Below the pieces are notes generated by a model, which worked only from the letters and a program-made list of their open reading frames with translations, was not told the origin of the DNA and did no database searches. 64,000 nt of DNA, taken from NCBI RefSeq assembly GCF_900215435.1, contig NZ_OCMY01000001.1:1984001-2048000 (forward strand), read 5' to 3'. The stretch comes from Candidatus Pantoea floridensis. Lineage in GTDB: Bacteria > Pseudomonadota > Gammaproteobacteria > Enterobacterales > Enterobacteriaceae. Every line of letters begins with the position of its first letter. The first letter of the stretch is position 1. Shown here one piece after another: positions 8,947-19,658 of this stretch. Made by a program: the position numbers and the translations under genes.

Positions 8947-9390
8947 ATGTTCCGCTCCGTGGCTCTCCCTGCTTTATTGACGTTACTGCTGGCTGGATGT
9001 CAGACGCCTGTTACCTCGCATCAGCAGATCCCGCCGAATACGGCACCGGTGGCGGTGTGCGGTTCTGGTGACGTGATGATGCAAACCACGCTGTGGTTTG
9101 GCATGAATAAACCGAAAGGTGGCACCGTGAGTAACCTTGAATGGCAGCAGTTCGTGGATAACGACGTCACGCCGCGCTTCAAAGATGGATTATCAGTCTA
9201 CGATGCCAAAGGGCAATGGCTGGGCGATAACGGCAAGCTGGCGCGGGAAAACAGTAAAGCGCTGATGCTGATTCACAACGCAGATCGCAGCAGTTCTGAC
9301 AGTATTAATGGATTGCGTGAGGTCTACAAAAAGCGCTTTGAGCAGGAATCCGTGATGCGCGTTGATTCACTGGTATGCGTGGCGTTTTAA
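8947..9390 (+). CDS. Lipoprotein of the DUF3574 type
   Basis: The ATG at 8947 follows TTGAGGA with 6 bp spacing; a GTG at 8944 is the alternative. The 147-residue product has a lipoprotein signal with lipobox LLAGC (Cys about residue 18). The mature domain contains VCGSGDVMMQTTLWFGMNKP, FVDNDVTPRFKDGLSVYDA and a C-terminal VDSLVCVAF, typical of the DUF3574 family. It is probably anchored in the outer membrane periplasmic leaflet. Function unknown. It is a single gene divergent from yicC. Confidence 0.8.
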   Translation: MFRSVALPALLTLLLAGCQTPVTSHQQIPPNTAPVAVCGSGDVMMQTTLWFGMNKPKGGTVSNLEWQQFVDNDVTPRFKDGLSVYDAKGQWLGDNGKLARENSKALMLIHNADRSSSDSINGLREVYKKRFEQESVMRVDSLVCVAF

Positions 9391-9428
9391 CGGTTGAGCT
9401 TGACCCGACATTTATATCGCGAGGCTTT

Positions 9429-9454
9429 GGTAGGGTGCGCATTGCTGCGCACCC
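9429..9454. repeat. Single palindromic repeat of the GTAGGG family
   Basis: GTAGGGTGCGCATTGCTGCG followed by CACC forms a hairpin between the convergent lipoprotein and nupC genes. It is closely related to the unit at 6931-6954 and may also act as a transcript end. Confidence 0.7.
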
Positions 9455-9461
9455 AAAAACA

Positions 9462-10649
9462 TCAGATAAACAGCCCAGCGAATGCGGCGGAGAGCAAACT
9501 CACCAGCGTGGAGCCATAAACCAGCTTCCAGCCAAATCGTGAGACCACGTTGCCCTGTTTCTCGTTCAGGCCTTTAATGGCACCGGCAACAATGCCAATC
9601 GAAGCGAAGTTAGCAAACGACACCAGGAACACCGACAGAATCCCCAGACCGCGCGGCGTCATCTCCGCTGCCACTTTCTTCAGCTCAATCATCGCCACAA
9701 ACTCGTTCGCCACCAGCTTGGTAGCCATAATACTTGCCGCCTGTAGCGCATCGGCGGACGGAATCCCCACCAGCCAGGCAAACGGATAGAAAACGTAACC
9801 GAGCAGCTGCTGGAAACTGTAGCCAAATACCGTGGCAAACAGCGCATTGATAGCCGCAATCAGCGCGATAAAGCCAATCAGCATTGCCAGGATGATCATC
9901 GCCACTTTAAAGCCGGCGAGAATGTATTCGCCCAGCATCTCAAAGAAACTCTGATCTTCGTGCAGCTTATCCAGCGCGATATGTTCTTCGTTCTCCGGAC
10001 GCGTCGGGTTAATGATCGAAAGAATAATAAAGGTGCTGAACATGTTGAGCAGCAACGCCGCAACCACATATTTCGCGTCAATCATCGACATATAAGCGCC
10101 AACAATCGACAGTGAAACCGTCGACATCGCCGTGGCCGCCATGGTGTACATACGCGGTGCGGAGATATCGCCGAGAATGCCTTTATACGCGATAAAGTTT
10201 TCAGACTGGCCAAGAATCAGCGTGCTGACGGCGTTAAAGGATTCCAGCTTGCCCATTCCGTTCACTTTCGACAGCAGGGTGCCGACCAGCCGAATCAGCA
10301 GCGGCAAAATACGCCAGTGCTGCAAAATACCGATCAGCGCAGAAATAAACACGATGGGGCAGAGCACGCCAAGGAAGATGAATGCCAGGCCCTGATTCGC
10401 CATATTGCCAAACACAAAGTTAGTGCCTTGTGCCGCAAAGGTTAATAAGGTCTCGAAGAAGCCGCCCACCGCGGTAACCACCGATTGCCCGCCCGCTGAG
10501 TGAAGGAAGAACCAACCCAGCGCGGCTTCAACGACCAACAGTTGAATAATAAAGCGTGGACGAATCCGTTTACGGTCATGGCTGACCAACAGCGCAAGGG
10601 CAAAGATCACCACCAGCGCCAGCAGGAAATGCAGTATCGCTATCATCAT
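9462..10649 (-). CDS. nupC: Concentrative nucleoside/H+ symporter NupC
   Basis: This is a 395-residue polytopic inner membrane protein close to E. coli NupC (400 residues). Conserved segments include [52 protein letters not shown] (substrate-binding QSEN follows), [17 protein letters not shown] and the C-terminal [20 protein letters not shown]. It imports pyrimidine and adenine nucleosides using the proton gradient. ATG at 10649 and 10646 are both possible. It stands alone between yicC and rph. NupX or PsuT paralogues are possible but the match in the loops favours NupC. Confidence 0.88.
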   Translation of the reverse strand: MMIAILHFLLALVVIFALALLVSHDRKRIRPRFIIQLLVVEAALGWFFLHSAGGQSVVTAVGGFFETLLTFAAQGTNFVFGNMANQGLAFIFLGVLCPIVFISALIGILQHWRILPLLIRLVGTLLSKVNGMGKLESFNAVSTLILGQSENFIAYKGILGDISAPRMYTMAATAMSTVSLSIVGAYMSMIDAKYVVAALLLNMFSTFIILSIINPTRPENEEHIALDKLHEDQSFFEMLGEYILAGFKVAMIILAMLIGFIALIAAINALFATVFGYSFQQLLGYVFYPFAWLVGIPSADALQAASIMATKLVANEFVAMIELKKVAAEMTPRGLGILSVFLVSFANFASIGIVAGAIKGLNEKQGNVVSRFGWKLVYGSTLVSLLSAAFAGLFI

Positions 10650-10727
10650 TTATCTTTTTAAGGGAGGAAACGCGCATTTAGCCACAGCCGCCGCGGAATT
10701 TCATCCAGGATTGTGCCGATCGCGGGC

Positions 10728-10756
10728 AGGACAGCCGGAGATGAAGTCCGTATAAT
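10728..10756 (+). promoter_or_regulatory. Probable rph-pyrE promoter
   Basis: A perfect TATAAT at 10751-10756 has a weak -35 (AGGACA, 10728-10733) at 17 bp, 35 bp upstream of the rph start. The good -10 and the position support it. Confidence 0.6.
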
Positions 10757-10790
10757 GCGCAGCCAAACCCAAGCAAGCCGGAGAGAAACC

Positions 10791-11507
10791 ATGCGTCCAG
10801 CAGGCCGTAGTGCAGCAGAAACACGTCCCGTCACCCTTACTCGTCACTACACCAAACACGCAGAAGGCTCTGTGCTCGTTGAGTTCGGCGAAACCAAAGT
10901 GCTGTGCACCGCAACCGTCGAAGAAAGCGTGCCGCGTTTCCTCAAAGGCAAAGGTCAGGGGTGGATTACCGCGGAATATGGCATGCTACCGCGTTCCACC
11001 CACAGCCGTATGGCGCGTGAAGCCGCCAAGGGCAAACAGGGCGGACGTACGCTGGAGATTCAGCGTCTGATCGCCCGTTCACTGCGTGCCGCCGTCGATT
11101 TGCAGGCGCTGGGTGAGTTCACCATTACTCTGGATTGCGATGTGATTCAGGCCGATGGCGGCACCCGCACCGCCTCTATTACCGGTGCCTGCGTGGCGCT
11201 GGCTGATGCGTTAAACGCATTGGTTGCGGCAGGCAAACTGAAAGCCAGCCCGCTGAAAGGCATGGTAGCGGCGATTTCCGTTGGCATCGTCGGCGGTGAA
11301 GCGCTGTGCGATCTGGAGTATGTCGAAGATTCCGCCGCAGAAACCGACATGAACGTGGTGATGACCGAAGATGGCCGCATGATTGAAGTGCAGGGCACCG
11401 CTGAAGGCGAGCCGTTCAGCCACGACGAATTACTGCAGCTGCTGGCGCTGGCGCGAGGCGGCATTGAGCAGTTGATTCAGGCGCAGAAAGCGGCGCTAAC
11501 CAATTGA
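10791..11507 (+). CDS. rph: Ribonuclease PH
   Basis: ATG 10791 after GGAGAGAAACC gives [20 protein letters not shown] and 238 residues, the full length of active RNase PH. The phosphate-binding and catalytic region includes [17 protein letters not shown] and [20 protein letters not shown]. The C-terminus is complete ([18 protein letters not shown]), unlike the frameshifted allele of E. coli K-12. The enzyme trims tRNA 3' ends phosphorolytically. It is cotranscribed with pyrE through the attenuator that follows. Confidence 0.97.
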   Translation: MRPAGRSAAETRPVTLTRHYTKHAEGSVLVEFGETKVLCTATVEESVPRFLKGKGQGWITAEYGMLPRSTHSRMAREAAKGKQGGRTLEIQRLIARSLRAAVDLQALGEFTITLDCDVIQADGGTRTASITGACVALADALNALVAAGKLKASPLKGMVAAISVGIVGGEALCDLEYVEDSAAETDMNVVMTEDGRMIEVQGTAEGEPFSHDELLQLLALARGGIEQLIQAQKAALTN

Positions 11508-11513
11508 TGTAAC

Positions 11514-11540
11514 AGGCGACCATAGAGTCGCCTTTTCTTT
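11514..11540 (+). terminator. rph-pyrE intercistronic attenuator
   Basis: Stem AGGCGAC (11514-11520) / GTCGCCT (11527-11533) with loop CATAGA and a T-rich tail (TTTTCTTT) lies 17 bp before pyrE. This is the known position of the UTP-sensitive pyrE attenuator, in which translation coupled to transcription of the rph end controls read-through. Confidence 0.85.
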
Positions 11541-11556
11541 ATTTGAGGAGTGAGAA

Positions 11557-12198
11557 ATGAAAGCCTGGCAGCGTCAGTTTATTGAATTCGCCCTGAACAA
11601 AGGGGTGCTGAAGTTTGGAGAGTTCACCCTAAAATCGGGGCGTAAAAGTCCCTATTTCTTTAACGCCGGCCTGTTTAATACCGGCCGTGATTTAGCGCTG
11701 CTGGGACGTTTCTATGCGCAGGCGCTGGTGGATGGCGGCGTTGATTTCGACCTGCTGTTTGGCCCAGCGTATAAAGGCATTCCGATTGCCACCACCACCG
11801 CAGTGGCGCTGGCCGATCATCACGAGCGCGACGTGCCTTACTGCTTCAACCGTAAAGAAGCCAAAGATCACGGCGAAGGTGGTTTGCTGGTGGGCAGCCC
11901 GCTGCAGGGCAAAGTGATGTTGGTGGATGATGTGATCACCGCTGGCACAGCGATCCGTGAATCAATGGATATCATCAGCGCGCACAACGCCACGTTAGCG
12001 GGCGTATTGATTTCGCTGGATCGTCAGGAACGTGGTCGCGGCGATATTTCAGCGATTCAGGAAGTCGAGCGCGATTACAAGTGCAAAGTCACTGCGATTA
12101 TCACGCTGGCCGAGCTGATTGATTATCTGGAAGAGAAGCCGGAGATGGCCGACCATCTGGCGAAAGTACGCGCGTATCGCAAAGAGTATGGGATTTAA
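11557..12198 (+). CDS. pyrE: Orotate phosphoribosyltransferase
   Basis: The 213-residue product equals the E. coli length. It starts [20 protein letters not shown] after TTTGAGGAGTGAGAA. The PRPP-binding motif [17 protein letters not shown] and the catalytic flexible loop ([10 protein letters not shown]) are intact. It converts orotate and PRPP to OMP in pyrimidine synthesis. It is probably regulated by the upstream attenuator and ends at a strong hairpin at 12254. Confidence 0.97.
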   Translation: MKAWQRQFIEFALNKGVLKFGEFTLKSGRKSPYFFNAGLFNTGRDLALLGRFYAQALVDGGVDFDLLFGPAYKGIPIATTTAVALADHHERDVPYCFNRKEAKDHGEGGLLVGSPLQGKVMLVDDVITAGTAIRESMDIISAHNATLAGVLISLDRQERGRGDISAIQEVERDYKCKVTAIITLAELIDYLEEKPEMADHLAKVRAYRKEYGI

Positions 12199-12225
12199 CC
12201 ACCAGACAATTGTGCGGTTCGTTAT

Positions 12226-12251
12226 GAGGTTGCCATGAATGGCAACCCTAC
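12226..12251. repeat. Palindromic repeat of the GTAGGG family
   Basis: The reverse complement reads GTAGGGTTGCCATTCATGGC then AACC. It shares the GTAGGG and CATTCATG core with the copies near 6900 and 9440. Confidence 0.7.
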
Positions 12252-12253
12252 GA

Positions 12254-12287
12254 CATCAGGTCGGCATTGATGCCGACCTGATGTTTT
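12254..12287 (+). terminator. pyrE terminator hairpin
   Basis: A perfect 13-bp stem (CATCAGGTCGGCA / TGCCGACCTGATG) with loop TTGA is followed by TTTT. It overlaps the end of the convergent slmA gene and may serve both directions. Confidence 0.75.
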
Positions 12288-12882
12288 AAACCAGCTGCGC
12301 AGCCATCAACGGCCAGCGGCTATCGAAATCAGCGGTTGGACGAAAGCGGAATTCGGAACGCACATAGCGCGACAGCAGTCCCTCACAGAACGCCAGCAGC
12401 TGGCTCGCCAGTAGCGTTTCGTCGTTCTGGAAACCTTCTCCATCACGCATTTTCTTTTCGCGCATCACCTGACGCAGCTGCACTTCAATGCGCTCAAACA
12501 GCTGATTGATCCGCCCCTGCAGGCGATCCTGTTCAAACATCAGCGCGTGGCCGGTCAAAATACGCGTCAGCCCTGGATTACGCTCACCAAATCCCAAAAT
12601 CAGCTGCACGATTAAACGCAGTCGCGTCAGCGTCTCTTTTTCGTCTTTCAGGATCAAATTGATGCGGGTAATCAGACTGTCTTCAATAAACTCAATGAGG
12701 CTATCGAACATGCGCGTTTTGCTGGGAAAGTGGCGGTACAATGCCGCTTCCGAAACGCCTACATTGGCTGCCAGCTTGGCGGTGGTGATGCGCTGACTGC
12801 CATCGCTCGACTCCAGCATTTGCGCCAGCGCCTGCAAAATCTCTTCGCGACGATTCCGTTTCGCGACTTTTTTTTCTGCCAT
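12286..12882 (-). CDS. slmA: Nucleoid occlusion factor SlmA
   Basis: ATG 12882 ([20 protein letters not shown]) gives 198 residues, the E. coli length. The TetR-type helix-turn-helix ([26 protein letters not shown]) and the FtsZ-interacting body ([29 protein letters not shown]) are well conserved. SlmA binds specific chromosomal sites and blocks FtsZ assembly over the nucleoid. It sits downstream of dut and coaBC in the usual gene order. Confidence 0.96.
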   Translation of the reverse strand: MAEKKVAKRNRREEILQALAQMLESSDGSQRITTAKLAANVGVSEAALYRHFPSKTRMFDSLIEFIEDSLITRINLILKDEKETLTRLRLIVQLILGFGERNPGLTRILTGHALMFEQDRLQGRINQLFERIEVQLRQVMREKKMRDGEGFQNDETLLASQLLAFCEGLLSRYVRSEFRFRPTADFDSRWPLMAAQLV

Positions 12883-12998
12883 GACCTTCAACACCCCTGA
12901 AATTCACCAAAAACAGGCAATACTGCCTCATCTGCCACAGACAAAGCGGCCTGTGGCGACAAGAAATAAAAAGATGGCTAAGCGAAAAGTGTCGCGTG

Positions 12999-13457
12999 TT
13001 ACTGACGGCCTGAGTGACCGAAGCCGCCCGCGCCGCGGTCGCTGGTGTCAAAATCGTCCACCAGGTTAAATTCCGCCTGCACAACTGGCACGAAAACCAG
13101 CTGTGCTAAACGGTCGCCTGGCTGCAGAGTGAAGCTGTCCTGGCCGCGGTTCCAGACGGAAACCATCAGCTGGCCCTGATAATCGGAGTCGATTAAACCC
13201 ACCAGGTTACCCAGCACGATGCCATGTTTATGGCCAAGGCCAGAACGCGGCAAAATCACCGCTGCAAGGCTGGCATCGGCAATGTGAATGGCCAGGCCTG
13301 TGGGCACCAGCGTGGTCATGCCCGGCGCGATTTCCAGTGCGTCATCCAGACAGGCGCGCAAATCGAGACCTGCGGAGCCAGAGGTTGCATACGTTGGCAG
13401 CGGGAATTCATTGCCTACGCGTGCATCAAGAATTTTAACGTCGATTTTTTTCATCAT
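12999..13457 (-). CDS. dut: dUTP diphosphatase
   Basis: The product ([20 protein letters not shown], 152 residues; ATG 13454 gives 151) carries the five trimeric dUTPase motifs, including [31 protein letters not shown] and the C-terminal [11 protein letters not shown] arm that closes the active site. It hydrolyses dUTP to dUMP, preventing uracil incorporation and feeding dTMP synthesis. Its start overlaps the end of coaBC by about 20 bp, as in E. coli, implying coupled translation. Confidence 0.96.
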   Translation of the reverse strand: MMKKIDVKILDARVGNEFPLPTYATSGSAGLDLRACLDDALEIAPGMTTLVPTGLAIHIADASLAAVILPRSGLGHKHGIVLGNLVGLIDSDYQGQLMVSVWNRGQDSFTLQPGDRLAQLVFVPVVQAEFNLVDDFDTSDRGAGGFGHSGRQ

Positions 13458-14652
13458 AACGGCTGACAATCTCGTCTATTAATTGTTGGCCAAGGAGCGT
13501 CTTATCACTGAGCGGTAAGACTTTTTCTCCCTCCTGCCAAAAAAGGTGAAGAGCATTGGTGTCGCTATTGAATCCCTGACCCGCCTGCGCCACGTCGTTG
13601 GCACAAATCAGATCCAGGTTTTTTCGCACCCGTTTTTGCCGCGCGTATTCTTCCACATTCTGGGTTTCGGCAGCAAATCCCACAACGTAAGGGCGATGTT
13701 CCTGCAGCGCCGCCACGCCCGCGACAATATCGGGGTTCTTCACCAACTGCAGCGTGACGCTATCGTCGCCACCCTGTTTTTTGATTTTCTCTGCGGCAAT
13801 CGTCGCCGCCCGGTAGTCTGCCACGGCTGCGCTGGCAATGAAAATATGTTGTTGCTGGATTTGCGCCATCACCGCGGCTTCCATTTCCAGTGCGCTATCA
13901 ACATCTACGCGCTGTACGCCCGCTGGCGTTGGCAGCGCAACCGGACCGGCAACCAGCGTCACATTCGCGCCGCGTTTTGCCGCAGCGGCGGCAATGGCAA
14001 AGCCCATCTTACCGGAGCTGTGGTTGCTGATATATCGCACCGGATCCAGCGCTTCACGCGTTGGGCCGGCGGTGATCATAATGTTGAGATGTTGCAGATC
14101 GTTGACGGGCGCAGCCCATTCCAGCGCGTGGGCAACAATCGCCAGCGGGTCGAGCATACGGCCAGGACCGATGTCGCCGCACGCCTGGCTGCCGCTGTCG
14201 GGACCCCAAATCAGCACGCCGCGTTGCTGCAGACGCAGCAGGTTCTCTTGCGTGATGGCCGCGCGGTACATCTGCTGATTCATAGCAGGAACGATGGCGA
14301 GAGGCGCATCGCTTGCCAGGCACGCGGTGGTGACCAAATCGTTCGCCATACCGGCGGTGACGCGGGCAATTAAATCGGCTGTTGCAGGTGCTAGCACAAT
14401 CAAATCGGCCCATTTTGCCAGTTCAATATGCCCCATCGCGGCTTCTGCAGCGGGGTCGAGCAGGTCATCAAATACCGGATACCCGGAAACGGCTTGTAAG
14501 CTAAGCGGCGTAATAAAGGCTTTGGCCGCTTCGGTCATCATTACGCGGACGTCTGCGCCGCGATCGCGCAGCCGACGCACCAGTTCTGGCGCTTTATAGG
14601 CCGCAATGCCGCCGCTGACGCCCAGCAGAATTTTCTTTCCGGCTAATCCCAT
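13435..14652 (-). CDS. coaBC: Bifunctional phosphopantothenoylcysteine decarboxylase/synthetase
   Basis: From ATG 14652 ([20 protein letters not shown]) the product has 405 residues. The N-terminal CoaC flavoprotein domain has AMNQQMYRA and [10 protein letters not shown]. The C-terminal CoaB domain has the nucleotide-binding [13 protein letters not shown] and the KIKK motif. The enzyme makes 4'-phosphopantetheine from phosphopantothenate and cysteine, using CTP, in CoA synthesis. It leads the coaBC-dut-slmA group and diverges from radC. Confidence 0.96.
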   Translation of the reverse strand: MGLAGKKILLGVSGGIAAYKAPELVRRLRDRGADVRVMMTEAAKAFITPLSLQAVSGYPVFDDLLDPAAEAAMGHIELAKWADLIVLAPATADLIARVTAGMANDLVTTACLASDAPLAIVPAMNQQMYRAAITQENLLRLQQRGVLIWGPDSGSQACGDIGPGRMLDPLAIVAHALEWAAPVNDLQHLNIMITAGPTREALDPVRYISNHSSGKMGFAIAAAAAKRGANVTLVAGPVALPTPAGVQRVDVDSALEMEAAVMAQIQQQHIFIASAAVADYRAATIAAEKIKKQGGDDSVTLQLVKNPDIVAGVAALQEHRPYVVGFAAETQNVEEYARQKRVRKNLDLICANDVAQAGQGFNSDTNALHLFWQEGEKVLPLSDKTLLGQQLIDEIVSRYDEKNRR

Positions 14653-14840
14653 CATGTTCTTCGCCTCAAAGCAGATTGCCGCGTCACAGGCGGCAGATGC
14701 AGGCAACTTTATCACAAAATCCGCAACGCGCCTTTTCACTGCCTGCGGCCTTTGCGAGCCGGCTCTGAAATTCCGTTTTGCTTGCTGGCGCGCCGTGCGG
14801 CAGACGCGCAGAATCGCCGCAACGCAGGGAGAGCAATGTC

Positions 14841-15497
14841 ATGACGGAACTGGCACCACGGGAAAAGCTACTGTTAATAGGCGCGGAAAGGCTGAATGAT
14901 GCTGAGCTGTTGGCGATTTTTTTGCGCACCGGTACGCGCGGCACCAGCGTGCTGCTGCTGGCGCATCAGATGCTGAACGAGTTTGGTTCGCTGTATCGCA
15001 TTATGACCGCCAGCAAAGAGGAGCTGGGGCAAATTAAAGGTGTGGGCAGCGCCAAGATGACGCAGCTTTACGCCATCGCTGAATTGGGGCGACGCTTTTT
15101 TGCCAGCCAGCTGGCGCGGGAAAATGTGATGGAAAATCCGCAGGTGACGCGCCATTACCTACAAAGCGTGCTGGCCCATCAGGAACGAGAAGTGTTTATG
15201 GCGCTGTTTCTGGATAATCAGCATCGCGTGTTGCAGGCACAAAAGATGTTTTCGGGTTCGATTGCCAGCGTGGAGGTGCATCCGCGTGAAATTGTGCGCG
15301 AAGCCTTGAAGCTTAACGCTGCGGCGGTGATTCTGGCGCACAATCACCCCTCGGGCGTCGCTGAACCGAGCCGGGCCGATCGCGATATTACCGCGAAAAT
15401 TGGCCAGGCCTGCGCGCTGCTCAATATCCGTTTACTTGATCATCTGGTGATCGGTCACGGCGAGTTTACCTCTTTCGCTGAGCGGGGTTGGTTGTAA
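14841..15497 (+). CDS. radC: RadC family JAB/MPN domain protein
   Basis: ATG 14841 follows AGGGAGAG; the product is 218 residues. The N-terminal part has a helix-hairpin-helix (LGQIKGVGSAKMTQLYAIAE). The C-terminal part has the JAMM metal motif (ILAHNHPSGVAEPSRAD). The name comes from an old DNA-repair assignment later withdrawn in E. coli; the biochemical role is unknown. A longer in-frame start upstream lacks family similarity. Confidence 0.93.
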   Translation: MTELAPREKLLLIGAERLNDAELLAIFLRTGTRGTSVLLLAHQMLNEFGSLYRIMTASKEELGQIKGVGSAKMTQLYAIAELGRRFFASQLARENVMENPQVTRHYLQSVLAHQEREVFMALFLDNQHRVLQAQKMFSGSIASVEVHPREIVREALKLNAAAVILAHNHPSGVAEPSRADRDITAKIGQACALLNIRLLDHLVIGHGEFTSFAERGWL

Positions 15498-15567
15498 TTC
15501 ATCGATTCAATTGAACAGAAATGAGGCATTTTTGCGCGATCCAGAGGGATCTTTATCTGTTCGGGAC

Positions 15568-15596
15568 TTGAGCACTCAGGCTGAGCGGCGTATACT
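15568..15596 (+). promoter_or_regulatory. Probable rpmBG promoter
   Basis: TTGAGC (15568-15573), a 17-bp spacer and TATACT (15591-15596) form a good sigma-70 promoter, with a GC-rich segment (GAGCGGCG) typical of stable-RNA-type discriminator neighbourhoods. Transcription would begin near 15603, giving a leader of about 140 nt. Confidence 0.75.
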
Positions 15597-15616
15597 ACGC
15601 CACCTTTGAGAATCTC

Positions 15617-15698
15617 GGGTTTGGCGTTTGGGCCAGCTTAGCGGGTTCACATGGAACTCGCCTGGGCGGGCTAAGGCCTGACGAGGCGGCCAAAACCT
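15617..15698 (+). other. Structured 5' leader of the rpmB-rpmG mRNA
   Basis: Nested pairings are visible by eye. GGTTTGGC (15618-15625) pairs with GCCAAAACC (15689-15697, one bulged A). CTTAGC (15637-15642) pairs with GCTAAG (15670-15675), extended by GGC/GCC. GTTC (15645-15648) pairs with GAAC (15654-15657). The fold lies between the promoter and the L28 start and could be a ribosomal-protein autoregulatory element. Confidence 0.55.
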
Positions 15699-15719
15699 AG
15701 TTTTTAAAGCTCGAGCTGA

Positions 15720-15977
<258 letters not shown>

Positions 15978-15985
15978 GGAACTGA

Positions 15986-16156
<171 letters not shown>

Positions 16157-16171
16157 TTTTAGTGTTCTTAG

Positions 16172-16198
16172 AAAAACCCGGCTTCGGCCGGGTTTTTT
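16172..16198 (+). terminator. rpmBG terminator
   Basis: Stem AACCCGGC / GCCGGGTT capped by a TTCG tetraloop and followed by TTTTTT, 15 bp after rpmG. Confidence 0.95.
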
Positions 16199-16225
16199 GT
16201 TTCTGCGATTCGTTGAGGAGATGAG

Positions 16226-17035
16226 ATGCCTGAATTACCTGAGGTAGAAACCAGTCGACGCGGTATTGAACCCCATATGGTGGGTGCCACCATTCTGCAT
16301 GCGGTGGTGCGCAATTCCCGTTTGCGCTGGCCGGTCTCGCATGAAATCCATGCGCTGAGCGACCAACCGGTATTAAGCGTGCAGCGTCGCGCCAAATACC
16401 TGCTGCTGGAGCTGCCACATGGCTGGATCATCATTCACCTCGGCATGTCCGGTAGCCTGCGCGTGCTGCCCGGCGAACAGCCCGCAGCCAAACACGATCA
16501 CGTCGATTTGGTGATGAGCAACGGCAAAGTGCTGCGCTACACCGATCCGCGGCGTTTTGGCGCCTGGCTGTGGAGCAGCGATCTGGCCGGCAGCAGCGTG
16601 CTGGCGCATCTCGGTCCGGAACCGTTAAGCAGCGAATTTGATGGCGCTTATCTGTTTGAAAAGTCACGCGGCAAACGCACGCTGATCAAACAGTGGCTGA
16701 TGGATAACAAAGTGGTGGTTGGCGTCGGTAACATCTACGCCAGCGAATCGCTGTTTACCGCCGGGATCTTACCCGATCGTCCGGCGATGAGTTTGAGTCA
16801 GGAAGAGGCCGAGCTGCTGGTGAATACCATCAAAGCCGTATTGCTGCGCTCGATTGAGCAGGGTGGCACTACGCTGCGCGATTTCCTGCAAACGGATGGT
16901 AAACCCGGCTATTTCGCGCAGGAGTTGCAGGTTTATGGCCGCACCGGAGAACCTTGCCGCGCCTGTGGTACGCCGATTGTCAGCGGCAAGCATGGCCAGC
17001 GCAGCACCTTCTGGTGTCCACGCTGCCAGCACTGA
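16226..17035 (+). CDS. mutM: Formamidopyrimidine-DNA glycosylase
   Basis: The 269-residue protein starts [20 protein letters not shown], with the catalytic Pro2/Glu3. It has the central [14 protein letters not shown] helix-two-turn-helix and a C-terminal zinc finger (CRACGTPI and CPRCQ). It removes 8-oxoguanine and formamidopyrimidines and cuts the abasic site. Full-length and apparently intact; ends 1 bp from the convergent coaD. Confidence 0.97.
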   Translation: MPELPEVETSRRGIEPHMVGATILHAVVRNSRLRWPVSHEIHALSDQPVLSVQRRAKYLLLELPHGWIIIHLGMSGSLRVLPGEQPAAKHDHVDLVMSNGKVLRYTDPRRFGAWLWSSDLAGSSVLAHLGPEPLSSEFDGAYLFEKSRGKRTLIKQWLMDNKVVVGVGNIYASESLFTAGILPDRPAMSLSQEEAELLVNTIKAVLLRSIEQGGTTLRDFLQTDGKPGYFAQELQVYGRTGEPCRACGTPIVSGKHGQRSTFWCPRCQH

Positions 17036-17036
17036 G

Positions 17037-18295
<1,259 letters not shown>

Positions 18296-18298
18296 GAG

Positions 18299-19573
18299 TT
18301 AGTGTGCTCGCGGCGGTAAGTGAGGTTCGAGTAACTGTAGCAGACGCTGTAAGGCGCCCTGATTCTGATGCAGCACTTCCACGGCATGGCGACCGTAATA
18401 GCGGCGATAATCGTCATCCTGCAGCAGGTTAGCGACCTCTTTTTGTAACGACACCACGTCAGTAACGGTAATCAAACCTTCGGCCTGCTGCAACTTGGCG
18501 CAAATATCTTTGAAGTTCCAGATGTGCGGACCCATCAGCACGGGGATCGCGTGTGCGGCCGGTTCGAGCGGATTGTGCCCGCCGCGCTCCACTAAACTGC
18601 CGCCAACAAAGGCGAGGTCAGCAATGCCGTACAGCATCATCAATTCACCCATGGTGTCGCCAATCACGACCTGGGTGGAGCTTGATGGAATTTCACCGCT
18701 GCTGCGTAAGATAAAACTGAAGCCACGTTTTTGCGCCAGGTCACAGGCATCTTTGAAACGCTCTGGATGGCGCGGCACCAAAATCAGCAGTAGATCGGGA
18801 AACTGCTGCAGCAGACGACGATGGGCATCGAGCACAATCGCCTCTTCGCCTTCGTGGGTGCTGGTGGCGATCCATACCGGGCGACGCGATGCCCACTGAC
18901 GACGCAGCGTCACCGCTTTGGCCGCCAATTCCGGCGTGACCGAGATATCAAATTTGAGACTGCCGGTGACGGTAAGATGCGAACGTTTCAGGCCAAGGCT
19001 AAGGAAACGGTCGCCATCTTCAGCGTTTTGCGCAGCAATCAGCGTGATACGTTGCAGCAAATCGCGCATAAAGCCGCCGAGCTTTTTGTAGCCTTTGGCT
19101 GAACGCTCAGACAAGCGCGCATTGGCAATCACCAGCGGGATTTGGCGCTGATGCAAAATACGGATGATGTTTGGCCACAGCTCGGTTTCCATAATGATCA
19201 CCAGCCGTGGATTGACGTTATCAAGGAAGCGATTAATGGAGCCAGGCAGATCATATGGCAGATAAACGTGGTGCACATCTTTGCCAAATGCTGATTGCGC
19301 GCGCTCGGAGCCGGTTGGCGTCATGGTGGTGACGGTGATCGGTAAAGTGGGATAGCGGTGGCGCAGCGCGCGCACCAGCGGCACCGCCGCCAGCGTTTCG
19401 CCGACGGATACGGAGTGCAGCACAATACCGTGCGGCAGTACTTTTCCAGCGCAGTAGCCGTAGCGTTCTGCCCAGCGCTTACGATAGGCCGGTGCTTTTC
19501 GACCGCGCAGCCACAGGCGCAGCCAGATGAGTGGCTGAATCAGATAGAGCAAGGCTGTGTATAGAGTCGTCAT
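18299..19573 (-). CDS. waaA: 3-deoxy-D-manno-octulosonic acid (Kdo) transferase
   Basis: This 424-residue GT30 enzyme has an N-terminal membrane anchor (LYTALLYLIQPLIWLRLWLRG) and conserved LHSVSVGETLAAVPLVRAL, METELWPNIIR, ANARLSERS and the C-terminal FVGGSLVERGGHNPLEPAAH. It adds the Kdo residues to lipid IVA at the cytoplasmic face of the inner membrane. It is followed 4 bp later by waaE and is probably essential. Confidence 0.96.
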   Translation of the reverse strand: MTTLYTALLYLIQPLIWLRLWLRGRKAPAYRKRWAERYGYCAGKVLPHGIVLHSVSVGETLAAVPLVRALRHRYPTLPITVTTMTPTGSERAQSAFGKDVHHVYLPYDLPGSINRFLDNVNPRLVIIMETELWPNIIRILHQRQIPLVIANARLSERSAKGYKKLGGFMRDLLQRITLIAAQNAEDGDRFLSLGLKRSHLTVTGSLKFDISVTPELAAKAVTLRRQWASRRPVWIATSTHEGEEAIVLDAHRRLLQQFPDLLLILVPRHPERFKDACDLAQKRGFSFILRSSGEIPSSSTQVVIGDTMGELMMLYGIADLAFVGGSLVERGGHNPLEPAAHAIPVLMGPHIWNFKDICAKLQQAEGLITVTDVVSLQKEVANLLQDDDYRRYYGRHAVEVLHQNQGALQRLLQLLEPHLPPRAH

Positions 19574-19658
19574 AGTTACCGTTACGACAGAATCGCGTCA
19601 AAAAACAGATGAAAGGCGGCATGTTATCAGAAACTAGCCGCCTGCTCATACCACTTCG

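Noticed and set aside
13546..14373. Plus-strand open frame of 275 codons
   Set aside because: Antisense to coaBC; rich in His and Arg as expected for a shadow of a GC-rich gene.
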